Assembly: GCA_020722705.1 (NCBI GenBank)
Contig: DYKI01000023.1
Location: forward strand, 1-38,471
Length of the DNA stretch: 38,471 bases
Reading direction: 5' to 3'
Source of the DNA: Chthonomonas calidirosea
Lineage (GTDB): Bacteria > Armatimonadota > Chthonomonadetes > Chthonomonadales > CAJBBX01
The position numbers and the translations under genes are program-made. Positions 9,301 to 16,992 of the stretch are shown piece by piece. The notes under the pieces are model-generated. The model did not search any database, was not told where the DNA came from, and saw only the letters and a list, made by a program, of their open reading frames with translations. Each line of letters starts with the position of its first letter. The first letter of the stretch is position 1.

Positions 9301-9540
9301 CAGGCTCGCAGGCGGCTTGCCTTTCTCGAGTGGCGGATGCTGGAAGATGCAGACTCTGCTGACGCCCCCGGCGCGGTCGGTGCGGACTTCTGTCGCTGCC
9401 GCACCTGTCGCCCGTCCGTAATGGAAGCCCTCGACGAAGTCGAAAGCCACGGCCCAGCGTGGTTCCGGGCCCTGAGCCACGACTCCCATGATTGCGCAAA
9501 TGGCCAGCCCATACCCTGCGACGGCTTGCCACGATTGCAT
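6331..9540 (-). CDS. Large secreted composite protein: beta-sandwich, FG-GAP-like propeller, GH-like TIM barrel
   Basis: The 1069-residue product begins with a signal peptide (about residues 1-23, ending VVAQG). Residues about 30-185 look like a carbohydrate-binding beta-sandwich with WFEWTADLTEHAGKSVSIEF. Residues about 250-430 contain FG-GAP/VCBS-like stretches (GNFVKDRKGDEIAIVGAG, VRVFDLHG) expected of a beta-propeller. Residues about 470-900 resemble a GH42-like barrel: YLKRIYGGDQAAINRAMG matches the segment before the active site in those enzymes, and LEPNHEHEI (637-645) is rich in candidate acids. The last 120 residues form another beta domain. A strong GGGAGGGG ribosome site precedes the ATG. 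It is the first gene of the leftward operon and faces the isomerase gene across a 212-base divergent gap. The substrate and exact family are unknown; an inactive barrel is possible. Confidence 0.6.
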   Translation of the reverse strand: MQSWQAVAGYGLAICAIMGVVAQGPEPRWAVAFDFVEGFHYGRATGAAATEVRTDRAGGVSRVCIFQHPPLEKGKPPASLLFSAVRLPDVAEGERLRLRLYLGMSDRIDVAASPGADGCEFAVRVAGREILRRVWNEQKWFEWTADLTEHAGKSVSIEFAMGARSNSAADWALWGEPRVEIVGRPWKPREGPKAPSLRLDALSKAAPLADADRTALRHEQIYGSTIVAVMDPYLDLPLQVDRWSSRVGAPPVPTAPIIVAGEGPDPQNHTLVRVLGRHGIAETQFLAYPPEALGGVAVAVGRTGSGAARIATAPLAKGSVREVRVFDLHGVQTASFTPDAAVVGPLAIAAGNFVKDRKGDEIAIVGAGQGRLYDFVGRPLGRFTLPSKASPITLSRIDGTTADRLLAHIPGQQEAHVVSFAPAKIASMRVPVEADGVYPSAFGCRYAALPHETLSHVAVIERGKPVRTVDVGAYENLFWYQWYRPTKEGKHVRVSDFAHLRTDHAADAARNPERAADPASWTAETIVARYGTKGGFAGYLTDRPKLWEPCFTHRQPKPVFEPWLATTEAATGMPVYPMLTRNGRPVEYGEFGNIDFYASTYAYGLPAIDNLYILPLRHFLRQLVAPFRQRPEHCAGLEPNHEHEIAVEADGSMGDYNLKMIEGFYDYLKRIYGGDQAAINRAMGTGFSDYFDAPRNWGRGPWDAYDIANPFYKAWTDYNRCIVSRRVAETFREALLAGFPPEIIKCHQIPDTYAIGNLQAFSDVTARFTPIDWMLNAGTGYGFTRYGVWYNRPHDALQDAHSSGFDAMSIGEYQALTPDPKAAYEQLRFMFDNGAVSAHCMLWPEAHDRGYNDTMHQALEKLIAEDRPRPCLTGGVGQIRAFRDGKRRFDIACIGSGPKRTGLLKSLNADGSWEGSVYVVPFHAHVEVTAIEAPRTTVIREGHPLTLGPLDELDSGEQIEIVARAKTEVKGQQASSLRISVLREGRPLPGLDHRFTIGSSERPLRYVLRNQLPTGGITIRIEAVGSPISLREFRATRQSEQTAKLTKGRFGGMRHRGGVTFDVLNEGAP

Positions 9541-9752
9541 CGCACCCCTCCCTGCCCGGACGAAATCCGAGCTGATTCATGCGTCAGTTCGGCGTTGCGC
9601 CATGGCGCTCCTGTCGGTCGGCGTGAGCTGCGGCGCCCCGTTTTACGCTGAATGGACGGGATGGACAGGAGGACAATGCCGGCGGCAGCGAGAACCTCGC
9701 ATAACGCGCGTGGCCGACGGATCACGCCATGCGCGGTACAGGAGGTGTTGAG

Positions 9753-10682
9753 ATGGCGGAACAGGGATCACATACGCGACGTGAGTTCGTGGCGGCCTCG
9801 AGTGCGGTCGCGCTGGGGCTGGCTGCAGTTGCCGATGCGCAGGGGAAGCGTTACCGCACGAAGCTTCATCGAGCGATGATCGTCGGCAAGCCCGATGAGG
9901 CGGCGCTGCGCCCGCTGAAGGAGGCCGGCTTTGATGGGGTCGAGGCAGGCATCATCCCCGAGGAGGAAGCCAGGCAGTGTCGGACCATAGCCGAGGGAAT
10001 GGGCATGAAAATCCATTCGGTCCTCGCGGGATGGGATCCCGGCACGCTGGAGAAGGCGCTTCGGGCGGCGCACGGCTACGGCGCCGAGGCCGTGCTGATC
10101 GTGCCCGGCGCCGTTCGCGGGATGAAGATGCCCGAGCCGTGGGAGCTGGACATCAAGTTCGATCAGCGAACGGGATACCTCAAGCAGGTGGTCAGCGGCG
10201 ACAATGCGCCCTACCGCGACTATATCGAGGCGCATGATCGAGCCACGGACCAGGCACACCAGGCCATCAAGCCCATGATCCCGCTGGCAGCCGAGCTTAA
10301 AGTGGCCATCGCCCTTGAGAACGTCTGGAACAACCTCTGGATGCGGCCCGACATCTTCAAGCATCTGGTCATGTCGTTCAGGAGCCCGTGGGTGAAGGCG
10401 TACTTCGACGTCGGCAATCACGTGAAATACCTGGTCCCGCCCGAGAAGTGGATACGCACACTCGGTCGCCTGATCGCGAAGGTCCACATCAAAGACTACA
10501 AGCTGGCTCCCGATGGCCGCAGCGGCAGCTTCGTTCATCCACGCGACGGCAGCATCAACTGGCCTGCGGTCCGCGATGCCCTGGAGGCGGTTGGGTACAA
10601 CGGCTGGCTCACCATAGAAGATGGGGGGCTCCCGCTTCCGGAGTTTCGCCGTCGGCTCGACGAGATCATAGCCGGCAGATAG
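9753..10682 (+). CDS. Sugar phosphate isomerase/epimerase-like TIM barrel with Tat-type signal
   Basis: The 309-residue product starts at 9753, where GGAGG (9741-9745) is well spaced; an in-frame ATG at 9729 lacks a good ribosome site. The N-terminus HTRREFVAASSAVALG resembles a twin-arginine signal, so the protein may be exported folded. The remainder is an AP-endonuclease-2/xylose-isomerase-like barrel. Metal-ligand candidates lie at barrel ends: Glu in IALENVWNN, Asp/His in YFDVGNH, His in AKVHIKDY and Glu in WLTIEDGG. Such proteins isomerise or epimerise keto-sugars, and exported versions act in oligosaccharide breakdown. It is followed after 43 bases by the PHP-domain gene. The reaction is not assigned. 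Confidence 0.8.
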   Translation: MAEQGSHTRREFVAASSAVALGLAAVADAQGKRYRTKLHRAMIVGKPDEAALRPLKEAGFDGVEAGIIPEEEARQCRTIAEGMGMKIHSVLAGWDPGTLEKALRAAHGYGAEAVLIVPGAVRGMKMPEPWELDIKFDQRTGYLKQVVSGDNAPYRDYIEAHDRATDQAHQAIKPMIPLAAELKVAIALENVWNNLWMRPDIFKHLVMSFRSPWVKAYFDVGNHVKYLVPPEKWIRTLGRLIAKVHIKDYKLAPDGRSGSFVHPRDGSINWPAVRDALEAVGYNGWLTIEDGGLPLPEFRRRLDEIIAGR

Positions 10683-10725
10683 ATGAAGGCGACAGTGGAT
10701 CCGACCGCCGCATGGAGGACAGTCC

Positions 10726-12021
10726 ATGCGGCCTGAACACCGCACCTTCTCGGTGTATCCGGTCGTCGTGCGCGGCGACGCCGAGACCGAAATCACGGTC
10801 CGGCCTCTGTACGATCATGTGGCCCTCCGAGACGATGCCGAATACGAGGTGACCTACTATCCCTGTGAGGAGTTCTCGCAGCGGAGCGGCTGGCCTGAGC
10901 GCAATCGGCCGGTCGTCAAACGCATCAATGGCGCGCTCAGGGTTCGACAGTACTTCGAGGGAGAGCAGGAGCACGTGCTCCATCTCGACGCGGTTCAGGG
11001 CGACAACCGGCGACGGATGGGTGAGTTCCGGGTTTACTCCGTCGGTCCTGACCTCGGTGGGCGTATCCCGTGGAAGGGCGACGTGCACATGCACTCGTCG
11101 CGCTCCGACGGGCGTGAAGCTCCGGCCTACGTTGCAGCGGCATGCCGGGGGATCGGGCTCGACTTCATGGCCCTCACCGATCATGGTCAGTATGAACCGT
11201 CGCTGGAGGCCATCCGAGCGTTTGAGGGCGTAAAGTGCGACCTGCGAATGTACCCCGGCGAGGAGGTCCATCCGCCCGGAAACCCTGTGCACATGGTGAA
11301 CTTCGGGGGGCGCTTCAGTGTCAACGCGCTGTTCGCGCCGGAGAGCAGCTATCGGTCTGCTGTCGAGGATCGTGCCGCGGGGCTTGGCCAACTCCCCGGG
11401 GGCGTGGATCGTTTCCAGTATGCCTCTACGGTCTGGTCATTCGAGCGTATTCGGGAGGCCGGCGGCCTTGGCATCTTCTGCCATCCCTACTGGTTCACAA
11501 ACCACCGATACGCGCCGTCCGGAGCGCTGACCTCGCACATCTTCGATACGCAACCCTACGACGCCTACGAGATCATCGGCGGCTACCATCTGTTCGAGGT
11601 CGCCTCCAATACGCTTCAGGTGGCCCGGTACCACGAGGAACGGGCGCGAGGCAGGCGCATACCCATCGTCGGAGTGAGTGACGCCCACGGGTGCGAGCGG
11701 GGCGAGCTGTTCGGATGGTACTACACGATCGTCTTTGCGCCGACGTACGACTTGAGCGACCTGACGGATGCCATCAGGGGGCTATGGTCGGTGGCGGTCG
11801 AGGCGCTGCCCGGTCAGGAACCGAGGGCATTCGGTCCGTTCAGACTCGTGAAATACGCGCTGTTCCTCATGCGTGAGGTGTTCCCGCTGCACGACGAGCT
11901 ATGCGTCGAAGAGGGGAGGCTCATGCGAGCACATGCCGCTGGGCATTGCGAAGCGGCAGATCGGCTGGGGCAACTCGCCGGGAGGATAGCCGGGCTATAC
12001 GCACTGCTGATCGGCGCATAG
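10726..12021 (+). CDS. PHP-domain metal-dependent hydrolase
   Basis: The 431-residue product has an N-terminal beta-rich region of about 110 residues and then a PHP domain. The first metal motif is KGDVHMHSSRSDG (H121, H123, D128). It is followed by ALTDHGQ (D152, H153), MYPGEEVH (E180), IFCHPYW and VSDAHG. All metal-ligand positions expected of the family are present, so it is probably an active phosphoesterase or related hydrolase. No signal peptide is visible. GGAGG seven bases before the ATG supports this start. It is downstream of and probably co-transcribed with the isomerase-like gene. The substrate is unknown. Confidence 0.85.
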   Translation: MRPEHRTFSVYPVVVRGDAETEITVRPLYDHVALRDDAEYEVTYYPCEEFSQRSGWPERNRPVVKRINGALRVRQYFEGEQEHVLHLDAVQGDNRRRMGEFRVYSVGPDLGGRIPWKGDVHMHSSRSDGREAPAYVAAACRGIGLDFMALTDHGQYEPSLEAIRAFEGVKCDLRMYPGEEVHPPGNPVHMVNFGGRFSVNALFAPESSYRSAVEDRAAGLGQLPGGVDRFQYASTVWSFERIREAGGLGIFCHPYWFTNHRYAPSGALTSHIFDTQPYDAYEIIGGYHLFEVASNTLQVARYHEERARGRRIPIVGVSDAHGCERGELFGWYYTIVFAPTYDLSDLTDAIRGLWSVAVEALPGQEPRAFGPFRLVKYALFLMREVFPLHDELCVEEGRLMRAHAAGHCEAADRLGQLAGRIAGLYALLIGA

Positions 12022-12034
12022 CCCGGCGTCTGGA

Positions 12035-12475
12035 CTAGCCCTTGGCCTTCTTCTCAGCCTCGCTCATCAGGTCCAGCATGCGTTTGCTGTCAACGTAGCC
12101 TGTAGAGCGCACCAACTCTCGTCCGCGGGAATCGTAGAACACAACCGTGGGAACGGCGGTGATCTTGGCGTCGTCCGCCTGCTTCCGCTGCTTGTCTATG
12201 TCAACCAGTACGGGCACGAATCGCTTCGCCCGCTCGGCGACTGCCTTGTCGGTCCACGTGGTGGTCTTCATAGCCTTGCACGGCGGGCACCATTCGGCAT
12301 AGTAGTCCGCCATCAAGGGCTTCTTCTGCTTGGCGGCAACCTTCCGGCCCTTCTCCAACGAGTCGACCCAAGGAATCGGGCCATGCTTGCCGCTCTGCGC
12401 CACCGCCGCTACGGATGCGGCCACGACGGCCGCCGCGACGCTTAGTGCGGCGAGGCGTGATAGTGTTGTTCTCAT
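12035..12475 (-). CDS. Exported thioredoxin-fold protein with CPPC active site
   Basis: The 146-residue product has a signal peptide of about 26 residues ending ASVAAVA. The mature domain is a thioredoxin_7/DsbD-gamma-like fold with WCPPCK (C63, C66) and a cis-proline loop at AVPTVVFYD. The CPPC redox pair and export signal suggest periplasmic thiol-disulfide exchange or reduction of exported proteins. The ribosome site AGGAGG lies 8 bases before the ATG. It follows another exported thioredoxin-like gene on the same strand by 67 bases, suggesting a two-gene redox operon. It converges with the PHP gene across 13 bases. Confidence 0.85.
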   Translation of the reverse strand: MRTTLSRLAALSVAAAVVAASVAAVAQSGKHGPIPWVDSLEKGRKVAAKQKKPLMADYYAEWCPPCKAMKTTTWTDKAVAERAKRFVPVLVDIDKQRKQADDAKITAVPTVVFYDSRGRELVRSTGYVDSKRMLDLMSEAEKKAKG

Positions 12476-12542
12476 TTGCGGACCTCCTTGCAGTTCGCGC
12501 TCCGAGCAAAGGGCGGGACAGCGATCCCTCCCTTCGAGAAGC

Positions 12543-13133
12543 TTACTGGGTTACGTGCTGAATGGCATCGTAGAGCGCGGCAATGCCCTTCTCGTTGGCT
12601 TCGAAGTTTACCATCTTGGCGTCCACGGTGCGGTTGCGGTAAATGAAGATCGTGTTGCGAACCCTGGGGTCAGTGTTGACGCCGTAGCCCTTGACGGCCT
12701 CATGGTCAGGTCCGGGCAGGTAAGTCAGGGCGACGTGCTGAAGGCTATGCTTCTCGCCGATCTTCGCCAGGCGTGCCTTGACGGTATCGCCGGGCTCGCG
12801 GTTCGGGTTGATGAACACCACGAACGCCTTGAAGTTCTTGGCGGCATGCTTCTTCGATGCCTTCTCAAGCGCGCCGATCAAAGCGTCAACGTTCTTCTCG
12901 TTGTCGGTGTTGATCCAAGCCTGAACGGCCGGGTTGCGCGGGTACTTGCATACCGGGCAGGTTGCGGATCCCTTGTCGGGACCGGTCACATGCACTGGAT
13001 GGTACGCGGGCAATGCGGCGCCCTTTTCGACGCCTGACTTGAGGCCCGCCGGATTGGCGATGACGGGAACAAGGGCCGCCGCAAGCGCAGCAGCCGCGAC
13101 GGCTCCAGTACCCACTATCCCAAACCGAGACAT
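12543..13133 (-). CDS. Exported thioredoxin-like protein with CPVC motif
   Basis: The 196-residue product starts at the ATG at 13133, with AGGAG 10 bases upstream; a GTG nine bases earlier is too close to that site. A signal peptide (about 26 residues, ending LVPVIA) is followed by SATCPVCKYPRNP with C59 and C62. Segments such as FKAFVVFINPN, VALTYLPGPD and RNTIFIYRN look like the strands of a thioredoxin/redoxin fold. The Cys pair sits unusually early in the domain and the cis-proline loop is not clear, so it may bind metal or act as a thiol protein and not as a classical thioredoxin. It is co-oriented with the CPPC protein downstream and probably in one transcript. Confidence 0.65.
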   Translation of the reverse strand: MSRFGIVGTGAVAAAALAAALVPVIANPAGLKSGVEKGAALPAYHPVHVTGPDKGSATCPVCKYPRNPAVQAWINTDNEKNVDALIGALEKASKKHAAKNFKAFVVFINPNREPGDTVKARLAKIGEKHSLQHVALTYLPGPDHEAVKGYGVNTDPRVRNTIFIYRNRTVDAKMVNFEANEKGIAALYDAIQHVTQ

Positions 13134-13159
13134 GGTTGGCACTCTCCTGAAATCTCATG

Positions 13160-13188
13160 CGTCGGGCCGCAATCGAGCTTGCCCGACG
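13160..13188 (-). promoter_or_regulatory. Inverted repeat upstream of the thioredoxin-pair genes
   Basis: Arms CGTCGGGC (13160-13167) and GCCCGACG (13181-13188) are perfect 8-base complements around a 13-base spacer. They lie 27-55 bases upstream of the CPVC gene start, in the divergent gap shared with ftsK. This could be an operator or a leader hairpin. Nothing in the sequence distinguishes the two. Confidence 0.3.
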
Positions 13189-13308
13189 TACTTACCCTTA
13201 CGCGGAGGGCCTGGGGATGGTTCCCCTGCACCATTCGCGGTTCTGTCGGCCGGCGTCGGACGATGCGATGGCTCGAACTCTGAAACGCTCATGCCGGTCG
13301 AGCGGTCC

Positions 13309-13317
13309 TGCTATAAT
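13309..13317 (+). promoter_or_regulatory. Extended -10 promoter for ftsK
   Basis: TGCTATAAT is a perfect TGn extended -10 plus consensus TATAAT. No convincing -35 hexamer lies 16-18 bases upstream, which is common for extended -10 promoters. Transcription would start near 13324, giving a leader of about 50 bases before the ftsK ATG at 13375. Confidence 0.6.
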
Positions 13318-13374
13318 GCGGGCAGGCGGCCATGGCGTGCGAATCGCCGCCGATGTCCGCGAGGGAGGCTTCGG

Positions 13375-15687
13375 ATGAAGCGGAAGCGATCGGGAGCCGA
13401 GGACACCGCAGCTCGCTCCCGACGAATAGGCGACATAACCGGATTGGCGCTCGTTTTCGGTGGGGCGGCTTGCCTCATGTGGCTGGTCTGGCGGCAGAGC
13501 GCGCCCGTACCCGGCCTGCTGGTGACTGCGCTTCGCAGTGCCGTCGGATCGGGCGCCTACGTCGCCCCTGCGGTCATGATCTTCATGGGATGGATGTTCC
13601 TCTTCGCTTCGCAGCGGTTCTCGCTCTCCCATGCCTCTGCCGGTTCGCTCCTGTTGTTCTTTGCGTTCGTTGCCTGGCGGCACCTGGCAGGCGACACGTC
13701 TGCATTGAGTCAGGCCGAGGCGACGACCGGCTTGTTCGGGTCCTATGTCAGCGATCCTCAATGGTCCGGCGCCTACGTCAGTTCGTCGGGCGGCTATCTG
13801 GGCGCCGTGCTCGGATGGGCGCTAGCCGGGCTGTTCGGCACCCCGGCGAGCTACGTGTTCCTTGTCATGTTCGTTCTGATAGCGCTCGTTCTGATCGTTG
13901 ACAAGCCGTTCAAGGACATGGTGGCCTCGCTCAAGAAGCCGGCTCGAGCCGGTGTCAGCGTCGCCAAGAAGGGCGTGGAAGTCGTGCGCAATCGTTCCCA
14001 GCGTGTGACGTCTGAGCCCGTCACGGCGAAGATCGGCCCCGAGGTTCGCGAGGTCAGGGGCCCGACACTGCTGGATCGGATCAGGAGTCGTCAGGCGGTC
14101 ATTGATGGCGAGCTGTCGGACGATTCGGAGCCCGACGACTCGGTCCCGGAGCAGCCGTCTTTACGCGGGGGGCGGCGCAAGCCGAAGCCATTGCCCGCTG
14201 CCCGGATGGACGACGGCGCCGACGATATGCCCGCGGCTCAGGGGCGCGGCGACAATCCGGCCTATCCGCTGCCGCCCATATCGCTGCTCAAGGACGCTCC
14301 GCCGGTCACGAACAAGCGAGCCAAGCAGGAGCTGGATGAGCGCATCAAGATACTGGTCAAGACCCTCGATGAGTTCGGCATCGGAGCCAACGTCGTCGAG
14401 ATAGCCCACGGCCCAACGGTCACGCGTTACGAGGTCCAACTGGCCCCGGGCATCAAAGTGGCGCGCATCACCTCGCTTGCGGACAACCTCGCCATGTCGC
14501 TCGAAGCCATCAACGTGCGTGTCGAAGCCCCGATACCCGGCAAGTCGGCCATAGGGGTCGAGGTGCCCAACTCCAACATGGCTATCGTGAGCCTGAAGGA
14601 GTGCTTCGAGAGCCCGGTGTTCCGTGACGCGGAGTCGAAGCTGACATTCGCCCTGGGCAAGGACGTTGCGGGCGAGATCAAGGTCGCCGACTTGTCCAAG
14701 ATGCCCCATCTGCTGATCGGCGGCTCCACGAACTCGGGCAAGTCGGTGTGTTTGAACTCGCTTATCGCCTCGATCGTCTATCGGGCACGGCCCGACGAGG
14801 TCCGATTCCTCATGGTGGACCCCAAGCGCGTCGAGCTAACCATGTGGGAAGGCATACCGCACCTGATCCATCCGGTCGTCCGTGACGTGAAGCAGGCGGC
14901 AGGCATCTTCCGCGCCGCCATCCGCGAAATGGACAAGCGCTACGACATGCTGGCCGCTGCGAGCGCAAGGAACATCCAGAGCTACAACCAGAAGGTGCCC
15001 GAAGGCGAGCGACTGCCTTTCCTCGTAATCGTCGTAGATGAACTCGCCGAGCTGATGGCGCAGGCCGCGAGCGAGATTGACACGTCCATCGAGCGGCTGG
15101 CTCACCTTGCCCGCGCTACCGGCATCCACCTCGTCATCGCGACGCAAAGACCCTCTGTAGACGTGATCACCGGCACGATCAAGGCGAACATCCCTTCGCG
15201 GATCGCGTTCGCATGCATCCAGTCGGTGGACAGCCGCACCATCCTTGATCGGAACGGCGCAGAGCGGCTGATCGGTCGCGGTGACATGCTCTTCCTGCCG
15301 ATTGACGCCGCGAAACCGATGCGCATCCAGGGCTGCTACATATCGGAAGCCGAAACCGAGGCCATCGTGGAGTATCTCAGGTCGCAGGATACGCCCGAGT
15401 ACACGATGACACCCGTCGAGGAGACCGCCACGGCGCAGGATGGAGACGAAGCTCCCATAGACGACGTGCTGTTCGAGCGAGCGGTTCGGCTCGCTGTGAG
15501 CACCGGGCATGCCTCGGCTTCGTACTTGCAGCGACGGCTTCGCATCGGCTACGCCCGTTCGTCGCGGCTTGTGGATATGATGGAGCAGCGAGGCATCGTC
15601 GGTCCCCCCAACGGGGCCAAGTTGCGCGAGATACTGATCACGCACGACGAAATGGAGCGCCTGTTCGCCGACGGCGCATCCCCGTAG
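13375..15687 (+). CDS. ftsK: FtsK/SpoIIIE-family DNA translocase
   Basis: The 770-residue product pumps chromosomal DNA through the division septum and helps resolve terminus-region dimers. The start at 13375 follows GAGGGAGG at 13361-13368; a longer in-frame extension to 12934 overlaps the opposite-strand gene and is rejected. Residues about 20-180 hold about four transmembrane helices. A charged linker runs to about residue 300. The motor contains Walker A GGSTNSGKS (449-457) and Walker B LVIVVDELAELM (D555, E556), plus the conserved ATQRPSVDVITG. The last about 70 residues (DDVLFERAVRLAV to the end) form the winged-helix gamma domain that reads orienting DNA motifs. Length and order are normal for the short-linker FtsK class. 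It is the clearest core gene in the window and reads alone from its own promoter. Confidence 0.97.
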   Translation: MKRKRSGAEDTAARSRRIGDITGLALVFGGAACLMWLVWRQSAPVPGLLVTALRSAVGSGAYVAPAVMIFMGWMFLFASQRFSLSHASAGSLLLFFAFVAWRHLAGDTSALSQAEATTGLFGSYVSDPQWSGAYVSSSGGYLGAVLGWALAGLFGTPASYVFLVMFVLIALVLIVDKPFKDMVASLKKPARAGVSVAKKGVEVVRNRSQRVTSEPVTAKIGPEVREVRGPTLLDRIRSRQAVIDGELSDDSEPDDSVPEQPSLRGGRRKPKPLPAARMDDGADDMPAAQGRGDNPAYPLPPISLLKDAPPVTNKRAKQELDERIKILVKTLDEFGIGANVVEIAHGPTVTRYEVQLAPGIKVARITSLADNLAMSLEAINVRVEAPIPGKSAIGVEVPNSNMAIVSLKECFESPVFRDAESKLTFALGKDVAGEIKVADLSKMPHLLIGGSTNSGKSVCLNSLIASIVYRARPDEVRFLMVDPKRVELTMWEGIPHLIHPVVRDVKQAAGIFRAAIREMDKRYDMLAAASARNIQSYNQKVPEGERLPFLVIVVDELAELMAQAASEIDTSIERLAHLARATGIHLVIATQRPSVDVITGTIKANIPSRIAFACIQSVDSRTILDRNGAERLIGRGDMLFLPIDAAKPMRIQGCYISEAETEAIVEYLRSQDTPEYTMTPVEETATAQDGDEAPIDDVLFERAVRLAVSTGHASASYLQRRLRIGYARSSRLVDMMEQRGIVGPPNGAKLREILITHDEMERLFADGASP

Positions 15688-15720
15688 CCAGATCGGCTTC
15701 CGCCGGAAGGACCCCTCGCC

Positions 15721-16962
15721 TCAGTCGAGGTATCGTCCCAGAAGGAAGTGCTTGCGGTCCGGATACCAGAGAATCCCTCGGCCTCGGAACCGAGTGTAGC
15801 TGGTGTACGTGGCGACCTCGGTGCGCCGGCTGGGACCCAGGATCACTCCATCGCTGGTCATCAGATGCTTCGGCGCATCGAATCGTATTGGCTGCTCGCC
15901 TCTGGGATCGAACGTCCCGACCGATGTGTACGCCGGATAGCGATTGCGAGTGTAGTCCGACGGTCCTTTGCCTCCATTCGCCGTACCGTCGTTGTTGTGA
16001 AAGATCAGCACGTAGCGATCCTTGCCGGTCCGGTAGATCGGGCATGGAGCGATGGGCTGGCGGACGATCTCGCTTCGGTCGCTGTAGCGCAGCGGCAACG
16101 GGTCGGACCAGGTGCGGCCGTGGTCGCGTGACTGAGACCACGCGATATATCCGTTCAGGGTGCGGCACACACAGAACAGCCGGCCGTCCGGCAGCAGCAC
16201 GACGGACGGTTCCTGGGCCACACTGACCTCCGCCCTGTCGGTGCGCATGACGCGCAAGCCGTGAGGCGACTTCGGCCAGGCGCTCACGACAAGGCGTGTC
16301 GGCTCCTTCTCCGCAAGGATGTTCTCGAATCGCAGGAAGCGCAGCTCCGAGTCGAGTTTGAACAGGTCTCGCTCGCCAAATCGCCGTGCGCTGCCCCAGT
16401 GCGTGAACCCAACGATGGGTACGCCGTCACCGGCGACGATCGGCGGCTGGAAGACGATCCAGCTCTGCGGGATGCCAGGCTCCTCCGGGCTCAGCGCGCA
16501 GGGCTCGATGGGGAGATCAAAGGGCTCGGACCAGGTTTTCCCCTCATCGGCACTGAAACGGCCCCGAAGAACGCCAGTCGTGTCCTCGCGCGTGTCCTGT
16601 ACGCCGATGTTCTTGTTGTAGAAAACGTAGATCCGGCCAAGCTTGGGCGCGACAACCGGGAAGGCCCAGCTTGCGAGTCCGGTGCCAGGCTTGTCGTTCG
16701 GACCGGCTCCGTCCAATCGGAGCGGTTCGGTCCATGTATGCGCATCCTCGCTTGTAGAGACGACGACATGCTGATCGGCATGGTTCTCGCGAGTGGCTTG
16801 TGTCCACATGGCCAGCAGGCGACCTTTGGGCGTAACGACGACCAGAAAGTGCTGGTTCTCGCCCTGAACGAGTTCACCTGCCGGCCTGTAGACGACGATA
16901 TCGGGCCGGGTCCTGTAGACCTCGCGCGCGTATTGGTCCGGCGACATCGGTGTCTGAAACAC
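15721..16962 (-). CDS. Sialidase-like (BNR repeat) beta-propeller protein
   Basis: The 413-residue product is placed from a GTG at 16962 because GGGAG lies six bases upstream; ATG 16947 is an alternative. At least two Asp-box motifs are visible, SADEGKTWSEPF and SRDHGRTWSDPL, with weaker copies (STSEDAHTWTEPL), as in six-bladed sialidase propellers. FCVCRTLNGYIAWS and LLPDGRLF are typical blade sequences. No signal peptide is evident, unusual for an extracellular sialidase, so it may act on imported sugars or on another glycan. It follows the HExxH protein by 30 bases and converges with ftsK. The fold is well supported, the substrate is not. Confidence 0.75.
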   Translation of the reverse strand: MFQTPMSPDQYAREVYRTRPDIVVYRPAGELVQGENQHFLVVVTPKGRLLAMWTQATRENHADQHVVVSTSEDAHTWTEPLRLDGAGPNDKPGTGLASWAFPVVAPKLGRIYVFYNKNIGVQDTREDTTGVLRGRFSADEGKTWSEPFDLPIEPCALSPEEPGIPQSWIVFQPPIVAGDGVPIVGFTHWGSARRFGERDLFKLDSELRFLRFENILAEKEPTRLVVSAWPKSPHGLRVMRTDRAEVSVAQEPSVVLLPDGRLFCVCRTLNGYIAWSQSRDHGRTWSDPLPLRYSDRSEIVRQPIAPCPIYRTGKDRYVLIFHNNDGTANGGKGPSDYTRNRYPAYTSVGTFDPRGEQPIRFDAPKHLMTSDGVILGPSRRTEVATYTSYTRFRGRGILWYPDRKHFLLGRYLD

Positions 16963-16992
16963 AGTCGTCTCCCATGGCCTGCGAAGGATCAA

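Noticed and set aside
12934-13374. N-terminal extension of the FtsK reading frame by 147 codons
   Set aside because: It overlaps the opposite-strand CPVC gene and the extended -10 promoter; ATG 13375 has a good ribosome site and begins the normal FtsK N-terminus.
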